From assembly GCA_035637115.1 (NCBI GenBank), contig DASPXV010000104.1:1-37603 (forward strand): a DNA stretch of 37,603 nt, given 5' to 3'. Source of the stretch: JAICSD01 sp035637115. GTDB taxonomy: Bacteria > Acidobacteriota > Vicinamibacteria > Vicinamibacterales > 2-12-FULL-66-21. Position numbers and translations under genes: made by a program. Positions 13,863 through 23,782 of the stretch are shown here, piece after piece (position 1 is the first letter of the stretch; each line of letters starts with the position of its first letter). Under the pieces are notes generated by a model. The model had not been told where the DNA came from. It searched no databases and saw nothing but the letters and a program-made list of their open reading frames with translations.

Positions 13863-15410
13863 TCAGACCCTTGAAATCCCGCACTCCTTGATCTTGTTGA
13901 GCAGCGTCTTGTAGCTCACGCCGAGTATCTGTGCCGCTTTGCGGCGGTTCCAATGAACCTGGCGCAGCGTGTGCTCGATCGCCGCGCGTTCCGCCTTCAT
14001 GGCCGCCGCCTTCGCGACCGTCGCGAGCGATCCGCCGCCTGCATCAACGGGTCCGGCAGCGCTCTCATCATCTCCTCCATCGCCGCCGACCTCAACAGCA
14101 GTAGGTGCGGCGGGTGCCGGTGGATACGGCATGGGCGGCATCGGCGTGTAGGCAGCGACGCCCGCCGGCACCGCCATCGCTGCGGCTGCCGCCACAGCCG
14201 CCGGAGCCGCTGCGGCGGCCGCGGCGCGCTGCATGTTCCGCTCGATCTCACGGATCACGAGCTGCTCATCCTGCAGGATCACGACGCGCTTGATCATGTT
14301 CTCGAGCTCGCGGATGTTTCCGGGCCACTCGTAAGTCATGAAGAGCTGCCGGAGCGAATCGGACAGCGGGCGCGCGGCGCGATTGTACTTGCGCGCGTAC
14401 CGCGCGATGAAGAAATCAATCAGCGTGGGAATCTCATCGCGCCGCTCGCGTAATGGAGGCACGACGAGCTCGATCACCTTCAAACGGTAATAGAGGTCCT
14501 CCCGGAACTCGCCGTCCTGCAGCATCTTTTCGAGATCGCGGTTCGTCGCGGCGACGACGCGCACGTCCACCTGCACGCGCTTGTTGCTCCCGAGCTTGGT
14601 GAACTCGCCGTCCTGCAGCACGTGCAGCAGCTTCGCCTGCAAGGCGGGTTTCATCTCGCCGATTTCGTCGAGCAACATCGTGCCCGTGTCCGCCTGCTCG
14701 AACTTGCCGATCCGGGTATTGGCCGCGCCGGTGAAGGCGCCGCGCTCGTGTCCGAAGAGCTCGCTTTCGAGAAGTTCCGCCGGCAGCGCCGCGCAGTTCA
14801 CCTTGACGAATGGACGATTGCGTCGCGTCGAACGCTGGTGGATCGCTCGCGACACGAGTTCCTTCCCAACGCCGCTCTCGCCGCGGATCAACACGCCGAC
14901 GTCACTGTCGGCGACTTGTTCGATGACCGTCGCGATGGCGCGCATCTTCTCGCTGTTGCCCCAGACCGCGCGATCCTCGTCGTCCGACAACTGCTGGCGT
15001 AATTCGCTCAGCTCGGACACCAGGCGGTTCTTCTCGATCGCGTTTTTGATTGCGACGTCGAGTGCGATCTCGCCGAGGCCTTCCGGATCGTCCGGCTTGA
15101 CAACGTAGTCGGCGGCGCCGAGACGGACGGCTTCGACGATCGTCGAGGCTTGGTTGCGGCCGGAGAGCATGATGACCTGGGCCTCGGGACGCGACGCCTT
15201 TAGCGCGCGCAGCGTCGCCATGCCGTCCAGTCCGGGCATCATGACGTCGAGGAGCACGGCATCGGGCGCTTCGCTTTGCTTCATCGAAGCAAGGAGTTCA
15301 TCCCCGCGCGTGTAACAGCGCGCTTCGTACCCGCGCAGTGAAAGGAAGGTTCTCAGGTACTGAGCGAACCCCGCATCATCATCAACGATTGCTACGTAAG
15401 GTTTTTTCAT
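13863..15410 (-). CDS. NtrC-family response regulator (sigma-54 activator)
   Basis: 515 residues. The receiver (1-125) has the acidic pocket DDD (10-12), phosphoacceptor Asp55, Ser83 and Lys105. The AAA+ domain follows with GESGVGKE (177-184), GAFTGA (224-229), Walker B MLLDEI and WPGNIRELEN (362-371). Between it and the Fis-type helix-turn-helix (486-508) lies an unusually long alanine- and proline-rich linker, about 395-468, including eleven or more alanines around 396-411 and a PMPPMPYPPAP stretch. It would activate sigma-54 promoters on phosphorylation, plausibly by the kinase at 15688. The consensus sigma-54 site upstream of the neighbouring activator is the obvious local target. Confidence 0.94.
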   Translation of the reverse strand: MKKPYVAIVDDDAGFAQYLRTFLSLRGYEARCYTRGDELLASMKQSEAPDAVLLDVMMPGLDGMATLRALKASRPEAQVIMLSGRNQASTIVEAVRLGAADYVVKPDDPEGLGEIALDVAIKNAIEKNRLVSELSELRQQLSDDEDRAVWGNSEKMRAIATVIEQVADSDVGVLIRGESGVGKELVSRAIHQRSTRRNRPFVKVNCAALPAELLESELFGHERGAFTGAANTRIGKFEQADTGTMLLDEIGEMKPALQAKLLHVLQDGEFTKLGSNKRVQVDVRVVAATNRDLEKMLQDGEFREDLYYRLKVIELVVPPLRERRDEIPTLIDFFIARYARKYNRAARPLSDSLRQLFMTYEWPGNIRELENMIKRVVILQDEQLVIREIERNMQRAAAAAAAPAAVAAAAAMAVPAGVAAYTPMPPMPYPPAPAAPTAVEVGGDGGDDESAAGPVDAGGGSLATVAKAAAMKAERAAIEHTLRQVHWNRRKAAQILGVSYKTLLNKIKECGISRV

Positions 15411-15687
15411 CGTGTATCAAGTCAAGTCATCTTGGGTCAGGTGTCCAATCGTTTTCCCACTTGATTCAAGAGTCGTACCTCAACAGAAATTTTCTGCGAC
15501 CGATTTCAAGAAAAGTGGGTAGCGCGGTGCCGCTTTTTCAACATTTTTGCGTGCATTTGACTCGATGTACCTCACGGCGTGAGCCGAAACGTTGGTGCGT
15601 AAGTATCTGGCTTCCATTGTCTTCACCGGCTGCGCGCGGGCGGAGATCCCGCTGACGGCCGCTGAAAATGAAAAAGAAACCGCGAAA
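15411..15687. other. Non-coding gap upstream of the response regulator
   Basis: This 277-base stretch is richer in AT than its surroundings and contains no gene I can support. It holds an inverted pair CCCACTT (from about 15456) and AAGTGGG (ending about 15518), and a small palindrome CTCAC-ggc-GTGAG at 15571-15583. No sigma-54 consensus is present on either strand. It presumably carries the response regulator's promoter. Confidence 0.5.
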
Positions 15688-16368
15688 TCAGGCGGATCTG
15701 AGGACGATCCGGGCGCCTGCTTTGCGTCCGTCGGGGGGTGCGAATAGCGAGCCGCCGTGCGCGTTCAATACGCGCCTCGCCACGATAAGGCTGAGGCCCA
15801 CCCCACCACGCCACTCGTCGAAGATCGCGCGCGACACGTCGGGCTCGGCCGTAAGCGCCGACAGCGTAGAGGAGTCTCCCATCAGAATTTCATACCCGCC
15901 GGGAGTACGCCGGTGCTGGACCGTAAGTCCCTCGTCGCCGACCAACTCACGCCGCAACGCGGCCATCACGGAGCTGAACGCCTGCGCCAGGCGAACAGGG
16001 TCGGCGTCGATAGGCGCAGGTTCTTCATCTGTTTCCAGCGTGACGGGAACCTCGCGATCCGCCAGCGCCGGGAGTTGTGCGACAGCGTCCCGGAGGATCG
16101 CCTGCACATCCGCGCGGCTCTTGTTGAATGGCGCGGTCCCGGCCTCGAGATTTGAGAGCTCGCTGACCTCGGCGACGAGCGCAGAAAGGCGCGCGCACGA
16201 TTTTTCCGCCTCTTCGAGCAGCCGCCGCTGCTGATCGTTGAGCGCCCCCGCGCGATCCTTGAGCAGCATTCGGATGTACCCTGCCACCACCGTCATGGGT
16301 GTGCGGAGCTCGTGCACGGACAAGGACAGCACCTTCGGCCAGCGAGGATCGATGTGGGGCTGGGGCAT
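15688..16368 (-). CDS. Histidine kinase core without sensor domain
   Basis: 226 residues. The H-box SVHELRTPMTVVAGYIRMLL (17-36) carries the phosphorylatable His. The ATPase domain keeps a G-box (GGVGLSLIVARRVLNAHGG), but the N-box and F-box regions are poorly conserved. Only about 16 residues precede the H-box, so there is no sensor or membrane segment. It must be cytoplasmic and depend on a partner for signal input. It lies 277 bases upstream of the NtrC-type regulator on the same strand and is the natural kinase for it, though phosphotransfer is inferred. Its divergent ATP-binding site leaves some doubt about activity. Confidence 0.82.
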   Translation of the reverse strand: MPQPHIDPRWPKVLSLSVHELRTPMTVVAGYIRMLLKDRAGALNDQQRRLLEEAEKSCARLSALVAEVSELSNLEAGTAPFNKSRADVQAILRDAVAQLPALADREVPVTLETDEEPAPIDADPVRLAQAFSSVMAALRRELVGDEGLTVQHRRTPGGYEILMGDSSTLSALTAEPDVSRAIFDEWRGGVGLSLIVARRVLNAHGGSLFAPPDGRKAGARIVLRSA

Positions 16369-16380
16369 TGGTCAATTCTA

Positions 16381-16447
16381 GCCGCGGACCTCGGAATGCG
16401 CGGAATATGCGGAAACAAGGCCGCGGAATGGGCGGAATACGCGGATA
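16381..16447. repeat. GCGGAAT-type degenerate repeat
   Basis: A 67-base stretch is made of overlapping CCGCGGA, GCGGAAT and GCGGAA units, with two imperfect longer copies, one starting at 16382 and the other at about 16420. It lies between the histidine kinase and msrP, which point away from each other, so it sits in the promoter region of both. Confidence 0.6.
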
Positions 16448-16479
16448 GAGGTTGGTGTTAAATAGAAACAGGGAGTTCG

Positions 16480-17472
16480 ATGCTCATCAAGAAGGCGGCC
16501 GACCTGAAATACTCCGACGTCACCGACGAGCGGCTGTACCTGCGCCGGCGTGAGTTCATGCAGCTTGGCGCCGGGCTGATGGGCGCGGCCGCCGGCGGCG
16601 TGCTCGCGGCCTGTGGAAGCAACGCGCTCGACGCGACCGCTTCAGCGTCGGCATCTGCGAATGCACTTCCGCAGAGCCCGATTGCGAACATCACCAAAAA
16701 GATGGTGACGACGACCGAGCCGCTGAACAAGTTCGAGGAGATCACCGGGTACAACAACTATTACGAGTTCGGGACCGGCAAGAGCGATCCGGCGAAATAT
16801 GCGGGACAGCTGAAGACGAGCCCCTGGACCGTGAAGATCGATGGACTGTGCAACAAGCCCGGTGATTACGCGCTCGATGACCTAATCAAGACAGCGGATC
16901 TCGAGGAGCGCATCTATCGGTTGCGCTGTGTGGAGGCCTGGTCGATGGTGATTCCGTGGGTGGGGATGCCACTCGCGGCCGTCATCAAGCGCGCCGACCC
17001 GCAGCCGAAAGCCACGTTCGTCGAGATGCAGACCGTGCTGCGGCCGAAGGAGATGCCGGGTCTCGGGTCCGGTGGCTTGAACTGGCCGTACACCGAAGGC
17101 CTTCGCATGGACGAAGCGATGAACCCGCTCGCGCTCCTCGCCGTCGGTCTTTACGGCAAGACGCTCATGAACCAGAACGGCGCGCCGATCCGCCTCGTCG
17201 TCCCGTGGAAGTACGGATTCAAGAACGTCAAGTCAATCGTCCGAATCCGGTTCGTAGACAAGATGCCGCACACGGCGTGGAACGATGCGAACCCTGGCGA
17301 GTACGGGTTCTATTCCAACGTGAATCCGAACGTCGATCACCCGCGCTGGAGCCAGGCGACCGAACGCCGCATCCCCAGCTACTTCAAAACGACGACGACA
17401 TTAATGTTCAACGGCTACGCCGACCAGGTCGCGTCGATGTACGCCGGCATGGATCTTCGCAAGTTCTACTGA
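16480..17472 (+). CDS. msrP: Protein-methionine-sulfoxide reductase, catalytic subunit MsrP
   Basis: 330 residues. A twin-arginine signal (LRRREFMQLGAG, 21-32) directs the folded molybdoenzyme to the periplasm, as for E. coli MsrP. The molybdopterin-ligating Cys150 is in YRLRCVEAWSMVIPWVG, a hallmark sequence. The NWPYTEGLRMDEAMNPL and GAPIRLVVPWKYGFKNVKSI segments and the C-terminal YADQVASMYAGMDLRKFY complete the family match. MsrP reduces both diastereomers of methionine sulfoxide in periplasmic proteins, taking electrons from MsrQ, encoded directly downstream. The MLIKKAADLKYSDVT start and 330-residue length agree with the family. Confidence 0.96.
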   Translation: MLIKKAADLKYSDVTDERLYLRRREFMQLGAGLMGAAAGGVLAACGSNALDATASASASANALPQSPIANITKKMVTTTEPLNKFEEITGYNNYYEFGTGKSDPAKYAGQLKTSPWTVKIDGLCNKPGDYALDDLIKTADLEERIYRLRCVEAWSMVIPWVGMPLAAVIKRADPQPKATFVEMQTVLRPKEMPGLGSGGLNWPYTEGLRMDEAMNPLALLAVGLYGKTLMNQNGAPIRLVVPWKYGFKNVKSIVRIRFVDKMPHTAWNDANPGEYGFYSNVNPNVDHPRWSQATERRIPSYFKTTTTLMFNGYADQVASMYAGMDLRKFY

Positions 17473-17474
17473 GC

Positions 17475-18119
17475 GTGAAGCGCGCCGCGAAGATCGTCAT
17501 TTTCCTGGCGGCGCTCGTTCCCGCCGCGCTCCTCGTGCGCGGCGCGCTCACGGGTACTCTCGGCGTCAATCCCGCCGAGACCATCCAGCTGCAGACCGGA
17601 CGCTGGGCGCTCAAATTTCTTCTCTTGAGCCTGGCGGTTACGCCGGTCCGCCGTGTCACCGGCCGGAACGTCGTCATCCAGTACCGCAGGATGCTCGGGC
17701 TGTTCGCCTTCTTCTACGCGACGCTTCACTTTGCCGCGTATTGGTCATTCGATCTCGGCTTTGCGTTTGGCGCGATGGTCGGGGACGTGTTCAAGCGCCC
17801 TTTTATCACGCTCGGCTTCGGCACGTTCCTCCTGTTGCTGCCGCTCGCACTGACATCGACGAAGGGATGGATCCGGCGCCTCGGCAAGAAGTGGACGCAG
17901 TTGCACCGCCTCGTCTACCTCGCCGCCATCCTTGCGGTCATCCACTTCGCGTGGAAAGTGAAAGTGTTTACCGGCGATCCCGTGCTCTACGCCGCCGCCG
18001 TCGCGGCGCTTCTGCTATTCCGCATCCTCTGGAGCCTCCGCTCGAACCTCAGAACCACAGAAACCCGAACCGGACGCCGACCTTCCAGAACTTCAGAACC
18101 CCAGAACTCCAGAACCTGA
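17475..18119 (+). CDS. msrQ: MsrQ, heme-binding membrane subunit of the MsrPQ system
   Basis: 214 residues from GTG 17475, two bases after the msrP stop. Six hydrophobic helices are visible (about 7-25, 43-58, 76-95, 112-127, 145-160 and 165-180). The family's QYRRMLGLFAFFYATLHF and WTQLHRLVYLAAILAVIHF segments supply the heme-ligand histidines. MsrQ passes electrons from the respiratory chain or flavin reductase to MsrP. The last 25 residues (TTETRTGRRP onward) are encoded by a CAGAAC-type repeat and look non-native, so the ancestral protein probably ended near residue 190. Confidence 0.94.
   Translation: MKRAAKIVIFLAALVPAALLVRGALTGTLGVNPAETIQLQTGRWALKFLLLSLAVTPVRRVTGRNVVIQYRRMLGLFAFFYATLHFAAYWSFDLGFAFGAMVGDVFKRPFITLGFGTFLLLLPLALTSTKGWIRRLGKKWTQLHRLVYLAAILAVIHFAWKVKVFTGDPVLYAAAVAALLLFRILWSLRSNLRTTETRTGRRPSRTSEPQNSRT
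18086..18117. repeat. Tandem CAGAACYY repeat within the msrQ 3' end
   Basis: Four perfect consecutive 8-base units CAGAACTT, CAGAACCC, CAGAACTC and CAGAACCT are followed immediately by the msrQ TGA. Degenerate copies extend upstream to about 18048. The repeat is translated as the C-terminal tail of MsrQ. Confidence 0.8.
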
Positions 18120-18164
18120 TAAATTCCGCCACCTGAACAACAATCTGTACCTGGCAATGGCCTG

Positions 18165-18578
18165 ATGGCGGTCTTCGGCTCCTTCGGGGATCAACCAGAT
18201 CACGCCCGCCGAGCCGTGCTCGCTAGCCTGCGCATGAAGGCGCTGCTGGCCAAGATCAACGGCGAGCGCGCGAGCGCCGGCAAGGCTCCGGTCGCGATCG
18301 GCATCGGCATCCACAGCGCGCAGGTCGTCGTGGGCAACATCCGGTCGAAGCAGCGCCTCGAGTTCACGCACATCGGCGACGGCGTCAACACCGCGTCGCG
18401 CGTCCAGGCCTTAAATAGGGAGTACCACATGACGATCCTGCTCACCGGCGAGACGTTCAAGGAGCTCGGCGGCGAGTTCGAAACGAAACCCGTCGCCGAG
18501 GTCACCCTGCGCGGGAAGACCCACAGCCTGCCGATTTACGAGGTTTTGAGCGCCTCAGCTGCGCCAGTCGGGGTCTGA
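18165..18578 (+). pseudogene. Class III adenylate/guanylate cyclase, C-terminal fragment
   Basis: 137 residues beginning at the Met of MAVFGSF, which in intact cyclases follows the metal-binding IGD. What remains is the second half of the catalytic domain: IGIGIHSAQVVVGNI, RLEFTHIGDGVNTASRVQALN (the transition-state Asn/Arg region) and LRGKTHSLPIYEVL at the end. The first metal-binding Asp, the whole first half of the domain and any CHASE, FHA or membrane modules are missing, so it cannot be active alone. It begins 45 bases after msrQ with no ribosome site, and looks like the far side of a deletion. Confidence 0.8.
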
Positions 18579-18658
18579 TCCCGGCCCGTTCGCCCCGCGA
18601 TAGCGCCAGTTCACTGAAAACTCCTGATTTTCTAACAACTTATGGCTAGTCTGTGCCC

Positions 18659-20755
<2,097 letters not shown>

Positions 20756-20858
20756 CAAGAAGGAAGCAAGAAGAAGGAAGCAAGAAGAAGGAAGCAAGAA
20801 GAACGAAGCAAGAAGAACGAAGCAAGAAGAACGAAGCAAGAAGAACGAAGCAAGAAAG
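20756..20858 (+). repeat. 14-bp tandem repeat at the radical SAM gene end
   Basis: Directly after the TAG come one 11-base and six 14-base copies of CAAGAAGAASGAAG, then a partial copy. The first two full units have GGAAG and the last four CGAAG, so the array expanded in at least two steps. The unit resembles the lysine codons just before the stop, a likely source. Confidence 0.9.
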
Positions 20859-20889
20859 GGCCGCGTGGAGCAATCCACGCGGCCTTTTT
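20859..20889 (+). terminator. Rho-independent terminator
   Basis: A perfect 11-base stem GGCCGCGTGGA / TCCACGCGGCC with loop GCAA is followed by five T. It directly ends the 14-bp repeat and closes the radical SAM transcript before the permease gene at 20909, so that gene needs its own promoter or some read-through. Confidence 0.93.
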
Positions 20890-20908
20890 CGTTTAGGATG
20901 GGCCGCTG

Positions 20909-23305
20909 ATGCTGACCGCCGCCGCGCGCGATCTAGTTCGTCAGCCGTCGTTCTTTCTGGCGGCCGTGGGCACGCTCGCGCTCGGCATCGCGGCGCCGAC
21001 GGCCATCTTCAGCACGGTGAACGCCGTGCTGCTCGAGCCGCTTCCGTACTCCAGACCTCAGGACATTTACACGGTCCGCACGTTCTTTCCGAGCGGGCGC
21101 TTCACGATCGGCCTCATGGCGTCGGAGGAAATGACGGCGCTCGCGGGTCTGAACGATGCGGTGGCGCGTACGGCGATTGTCCAGCGCAGCGATGCGGCCC
21201 TGGTGACGGATGTCGGCGGACAGCAGGTGGTCGCGTTTTTCGTGTCAGGAGGATTCTTCGACCTGTTCGGCGTGCCGATGGCGCGCGGACGCGCCGTCAC
21301 GCCGGCCGACGCTGTCGAAGGGGCACCGCAGGTCGCCGTGCTGTCCCACGCGTTGTGGAGGTCGGTTTATGGCGGGCGCGAGGACATCATCGGGCGTCCC
21401 ATCACGCTGGCCAATCGGCAAGTCCGCGTGGTTGGGGTCGCACCGGAGGCATTCGACGTTCCCACCGGCACGGATGTCTGGATCAGTGCCTGGATCCGCG
21501 AAACGATCGGGCACGGATATGAAGGGTTCGTCCGGCTCAAGCCAGGCGTGAGGCCGCCGGCAATTGCCGCGCGGCTGCAGCAGATCATGGACGCGCTTGG
21601 CCGGAAGTACCCCGATCAGGAGCTCGGCCGCGCGTACGCACTCCGCCCTCTTCTTAACGCAACCGTCGGGGATCTCGGGCCGATTCTTCTGATCCTGTTC
21701 GCCGCGACCGCGCTGCTCCTTGTCCTCGCGACGGCCAACGTTTCGAACCTCGTGCTCGTGCGGAGCACTTCACGTGCGCGCGAGTTCGCGATTCGTGCGG
21801 CGCTCGGCGCCGGCAGGGCCCGTATCGTGCGGCTTCTGGTGACGGAGTCGTTGCTGCTGTCTGTCTGCGGCGGTGTCGCCGGCATCGCAGCGGCATATGC
21901 GTCCGTCCGCCTGCTGATGCGCTACGGCGGGTCACGTCTGCCGCGTCTCGATACACTCACGTTCGACGCGAAGGTCGTCGGCTTTGTCGTCGCGCTGGTC
22001 GCACTGACAGCGCTCATGGTCGGACTGCTTCCGGCGATCCGCATCGCGGACACAGATATTGCGGCGCTGATGAATGAGAGCGGCCGCGGAGTGCGCGGCT
22101 CGCGAAAGACGCGCCGCCTCCTGGGCTTGTTCGTTGTCGCGGAAATTGCCGTGGCGGTCGCGCTCGTCGCCGGTGCCGCGCGCCTCGTGCGGAGCTACGA
22201 CCATCTTCAACACATCGATCCCGGATTCGACCCTCGTGCGCGTCTCGTGCTCGACGTCGTGGTCCCCGCCACATACTCCACGCAGGAGCGGCGCAACGCG
22301 TGGTGGCAGGCGACGGAGCTGGCCCTTCGGAACGCGGGCGCGGTGCGCGTGGCCTCCGCTTCATCGCTTCCGCTACAGACCGAAAGGGACTCGACGACCT
22401 TTATAGACCTTGTGAGCCGTCCGGACATTCCTCCGGAGAAACGCCTGAATGGACGCCGTCGCCTGGTGAGCCCGGACTTCTTTCGTCTGATGGGTATCAC
22501 TCAGCTCGCTGGCCGGCCATTTACGGAGGCAGACGGACCTGCCGCACAAGGTGTCGCCATCGTCAACCAGGCCTTCGTGCGGCGCTCGCTCGGAGATCTG
22601 AATCCAATCGGGGAGCGCATCAAGGATCTGCGTTTTCGCCGCGTCGATGGAAAGTTCGTGTCAGAGGAGGTCACGATTGTCGGCGTAGTGGCCGACGTGC
22701 AGTACGCATCGTTGACCGAGCCTGCCGAACCGATCGTGTATCTGCCGTGCGCCCAGTATCTTTCGGGACGCGAAATCTTCGTCGTCACCACTGCCGACGG
22801 TCGTCCGGAGCAGCATGCGTCGCAGTTCCGCGCCGCCCTCCGCGACGTGGATCGAAACGTCGCGGTCGAGATCGGTACTCTCGCCGGATCGGTAGCGTCG
22901 TCGCTCGATCGGCAGCGGCTCGGCATGTGGCTCATGTCGGGGTTCGGCGTCGCGGCGCTGCTGCTGGCGATGGTCGGCGTGTTCGGCGTGGTCGCGTATG
23001 TGGTGTCTCAGCGGACCGGCGAGATGGCTGTCCGCCAGGCGCTCGGCGCGACGCGGGCGCAGGTCATACAGATCGTCCTTCTCGAGAGCGCGCGGACGGC
23101 AGCCCTGGGTACCGGCGGCGGCCTCGTGATCGCGCTGTGGATGGGCCAACTCGTCACACGCTACGTATATGGCGTGCGAACGGCGGATCCGCTGGTGCTC
23201 GGCGGAAGCGTCGGCGCAGTACTGCTCGTCGTCGCGTGCGCGACGATCGTTCCCGCATCACGCGCGGCCGCCGCCGAGTTGTCCCGCGCCCTCCGGCAGG
23301 GCTAG
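20909..23305 (+). CDS. ADOP-type duplicated MacB/FtsX permease
   Basis: 798 residues. It starts with a membrane helix (LVRQPSFFLAAVGTLALGIA), then a large extracytoplasmic MacB-PCD domain (about 40-240) with VSGGFFDLFGV and VVGVAPEAFDVP. Three helices come next (about 255-395), then a second periplasmic domain (VSPDFFRLMGI, VVADVQYASL) and a second FtsX block with three helices near the C-terminus. No ATPase domain or adjacent ATPase gene exists, as expected for ADOP permeases, which are lineage-typical in Acidobacteriota and of unknown substrate. A periplasmic export or signalling role is likely. It lies 19 bases after the terminator. Confidence 0.93.
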   Translation: MLTAAARDLVRQPSFFLAAVGTLALGIAAPTAIFSTVNAVLLEPLPYSRPQDIYTVRTFFPSGRFTIGLMASEEMTALAGLNDAVARTAIVQRSDAALVTDVGGQQVVAFFVSGGFFDLFGVPMARGRAVTPADAVEGAPQVAVLSHALWRSVYGGREDIIGRPITLANRQVRVVGVAPEAFDVPTGTDVWISAWIRETIGHGYEGFVRLKPGVRPPAIAARLQQIMDALGRKYPDQELGRAYALRPLLNATVGDLGPILLILFAATALLLVLATANVSNLVLVRSTSRAREFAIRAALGAGRARIVRLLVTESLLLSVCGGVAGIAAAYASVRLLMRYGGSRLPRLDTLTFDAKVVGFVVALVALTALMVGLLPAIRIADTDIAALMNESGRGVRGSRKTRRLLGLFVVAEIAVAVALVAGAARLVRSYDHLQHIDPGFDPRARLVLDVVVPATYSTQERRNAWWQATELALRNAGAVRVASASSLPLQTERDSTTFIDLVSRPDIPPEKRLNGRRRLVSPDFFRLMGITQLAGRPFTEADGPAAQGVAIVNQAFVRRSLGDLNPIGERIKDLRFRRVDGKFVSEEVTIVGVVADVQYASLTEPAEPIVYLPCAQYLSGREIFVVTTADGRPEQHASQFRAALRDVDRNVAVEIGTLAGSVASSLDRQRLGMWLMSGFGVAALLLAMVGVFGVVAYVVSQRTGEMAVRQALGATRAQVIQIVLLESARTAALGTGGGLVIALWMGQLVTRYVYGVRTADPLVLGGSVGAVLLVVACATIVPASRAAAAELSRALRQG

Positions 23306-23361
23306 TTGCTCTGATGCTCTATGCTTCGGTGGTGAACGTGACAGCGTGCCACCGGCACTTC

Positions 23362-23377
23362 TGGCACGCGGTTTTCG
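23362..23377 (+). promoter_or_regulatory. Weak sigma-54-like site upstream of DUF4342
   Basis: TGGCACG at 23362 matches the -24 element perfectly, but four bases later the -12 element reads TTTCG instead of TTGCA, lacking the essential GC. A start of transcription near 23388 would leave a 10-base leader, just covering the ribosome site. I rate it unlikely to be functional without the GC. Confidence 0.2.
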
Positions 23378-23397
23378 TAAGAAACCGTAGAGGAACC

Positions 23398-23688
23398 ATG
23401 ACCGACAAGACATACTGGGAGTCCGTGAAGGCCGAGGGCAGCTCGGTGCTCGACAAACTCAAGGATCTCGTGCACGAAGGCAACGTGCGCCGAGTACGCG
23501 TGCGCCAGGGGGAACGGACCATCGCCGAGTTTCCATTGACGGCGGGCGTCGTGGGTGCCGTGATCGCGCCCGCGCTCGCCGCAATCGGCGCCCTGGTGGC
23601 GCTCGCCAAGGACTGCTCGATCGACATTGAGCGCGAGCAGAGCTCGGTCGTGTCCACCGACACGACTCATAAATCGCCGGCGGCATAG
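23398..23688 (+). CDS. DUF4342 protein
   Basis: 96 residues from ATG 23398, with AGAGGA 5 bases upstream. The sequence matches DUF4342 throughout: YWESVKAEGSSVLDKLKDLVHEGNVRRVRV at the start, then FPLTAGVVGAVIAPALAAIGALVALAKDCSIDIERE. The N-terminal half resembles a small helical domain with an amphipathic beta hairpin. The second half is one hydrophobic helix that probably inserts in or lies along the membrane. Function unknown. It shares a downstream 33-bp repeat with the DUF6496 gene. It follows the permease by 92 bases and is probably transcribed separately. Confidence 0.88.
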   Translation: MTDKTYWESVKAEGSSVLDKLKDLVHEGNVRRVRVRQGERTIAEFPLTAGVVGAVIAPALAAIGALVALAKDCSIDIEREQSSVVSTDTTHKSPAA

Positions 23689-23698
23689 CGTCGGCCAT

Positions 23699-23731
23699 GC
23701 TCTGCGGTGCATCGACGAGTCCGGCGCCTCG
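23699..23731 (+). repeat. 33-bp dispersed repeat, copy 1
   Basis: Identical except at one base to 28571-28603, in the same orientation. It starts 10 bases after the DUF4342 stop. Read on the minus strand both copies encode RGAGLVDAPQS in frame, and the single mismatch falls on a third codon position. The unit begins and ends with partly complementary GGYGC and GCGCC. Confidence 0.85.
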
Positions 23732-23782
23732 GCTTAATCCGGTACCGTGGCGTGGCGCTCCGTTTGCTTGCCTCCGAACGGC

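Noticed and set aside
15525..15545. GCGG-tg-CCGC followed by TTTTT as a terminator
   Set aside because: The stem has only 4 pairs and no plus-strand gene ends upstream of it.
18120..18165. Short frame reading DKFRHLNNNLYLAMA to a TGA overlapping the cyclase ATG
   Set aside because: Only 15 codons and no start. It might be the tail of a deleted gene, but I cannot identify it.
20756..20858. Possible CRISPR-like array
   Set aside because: The 14-bp units are directly adjacent with no spacers and no cas genes are present. It is a simple tandem repeat.
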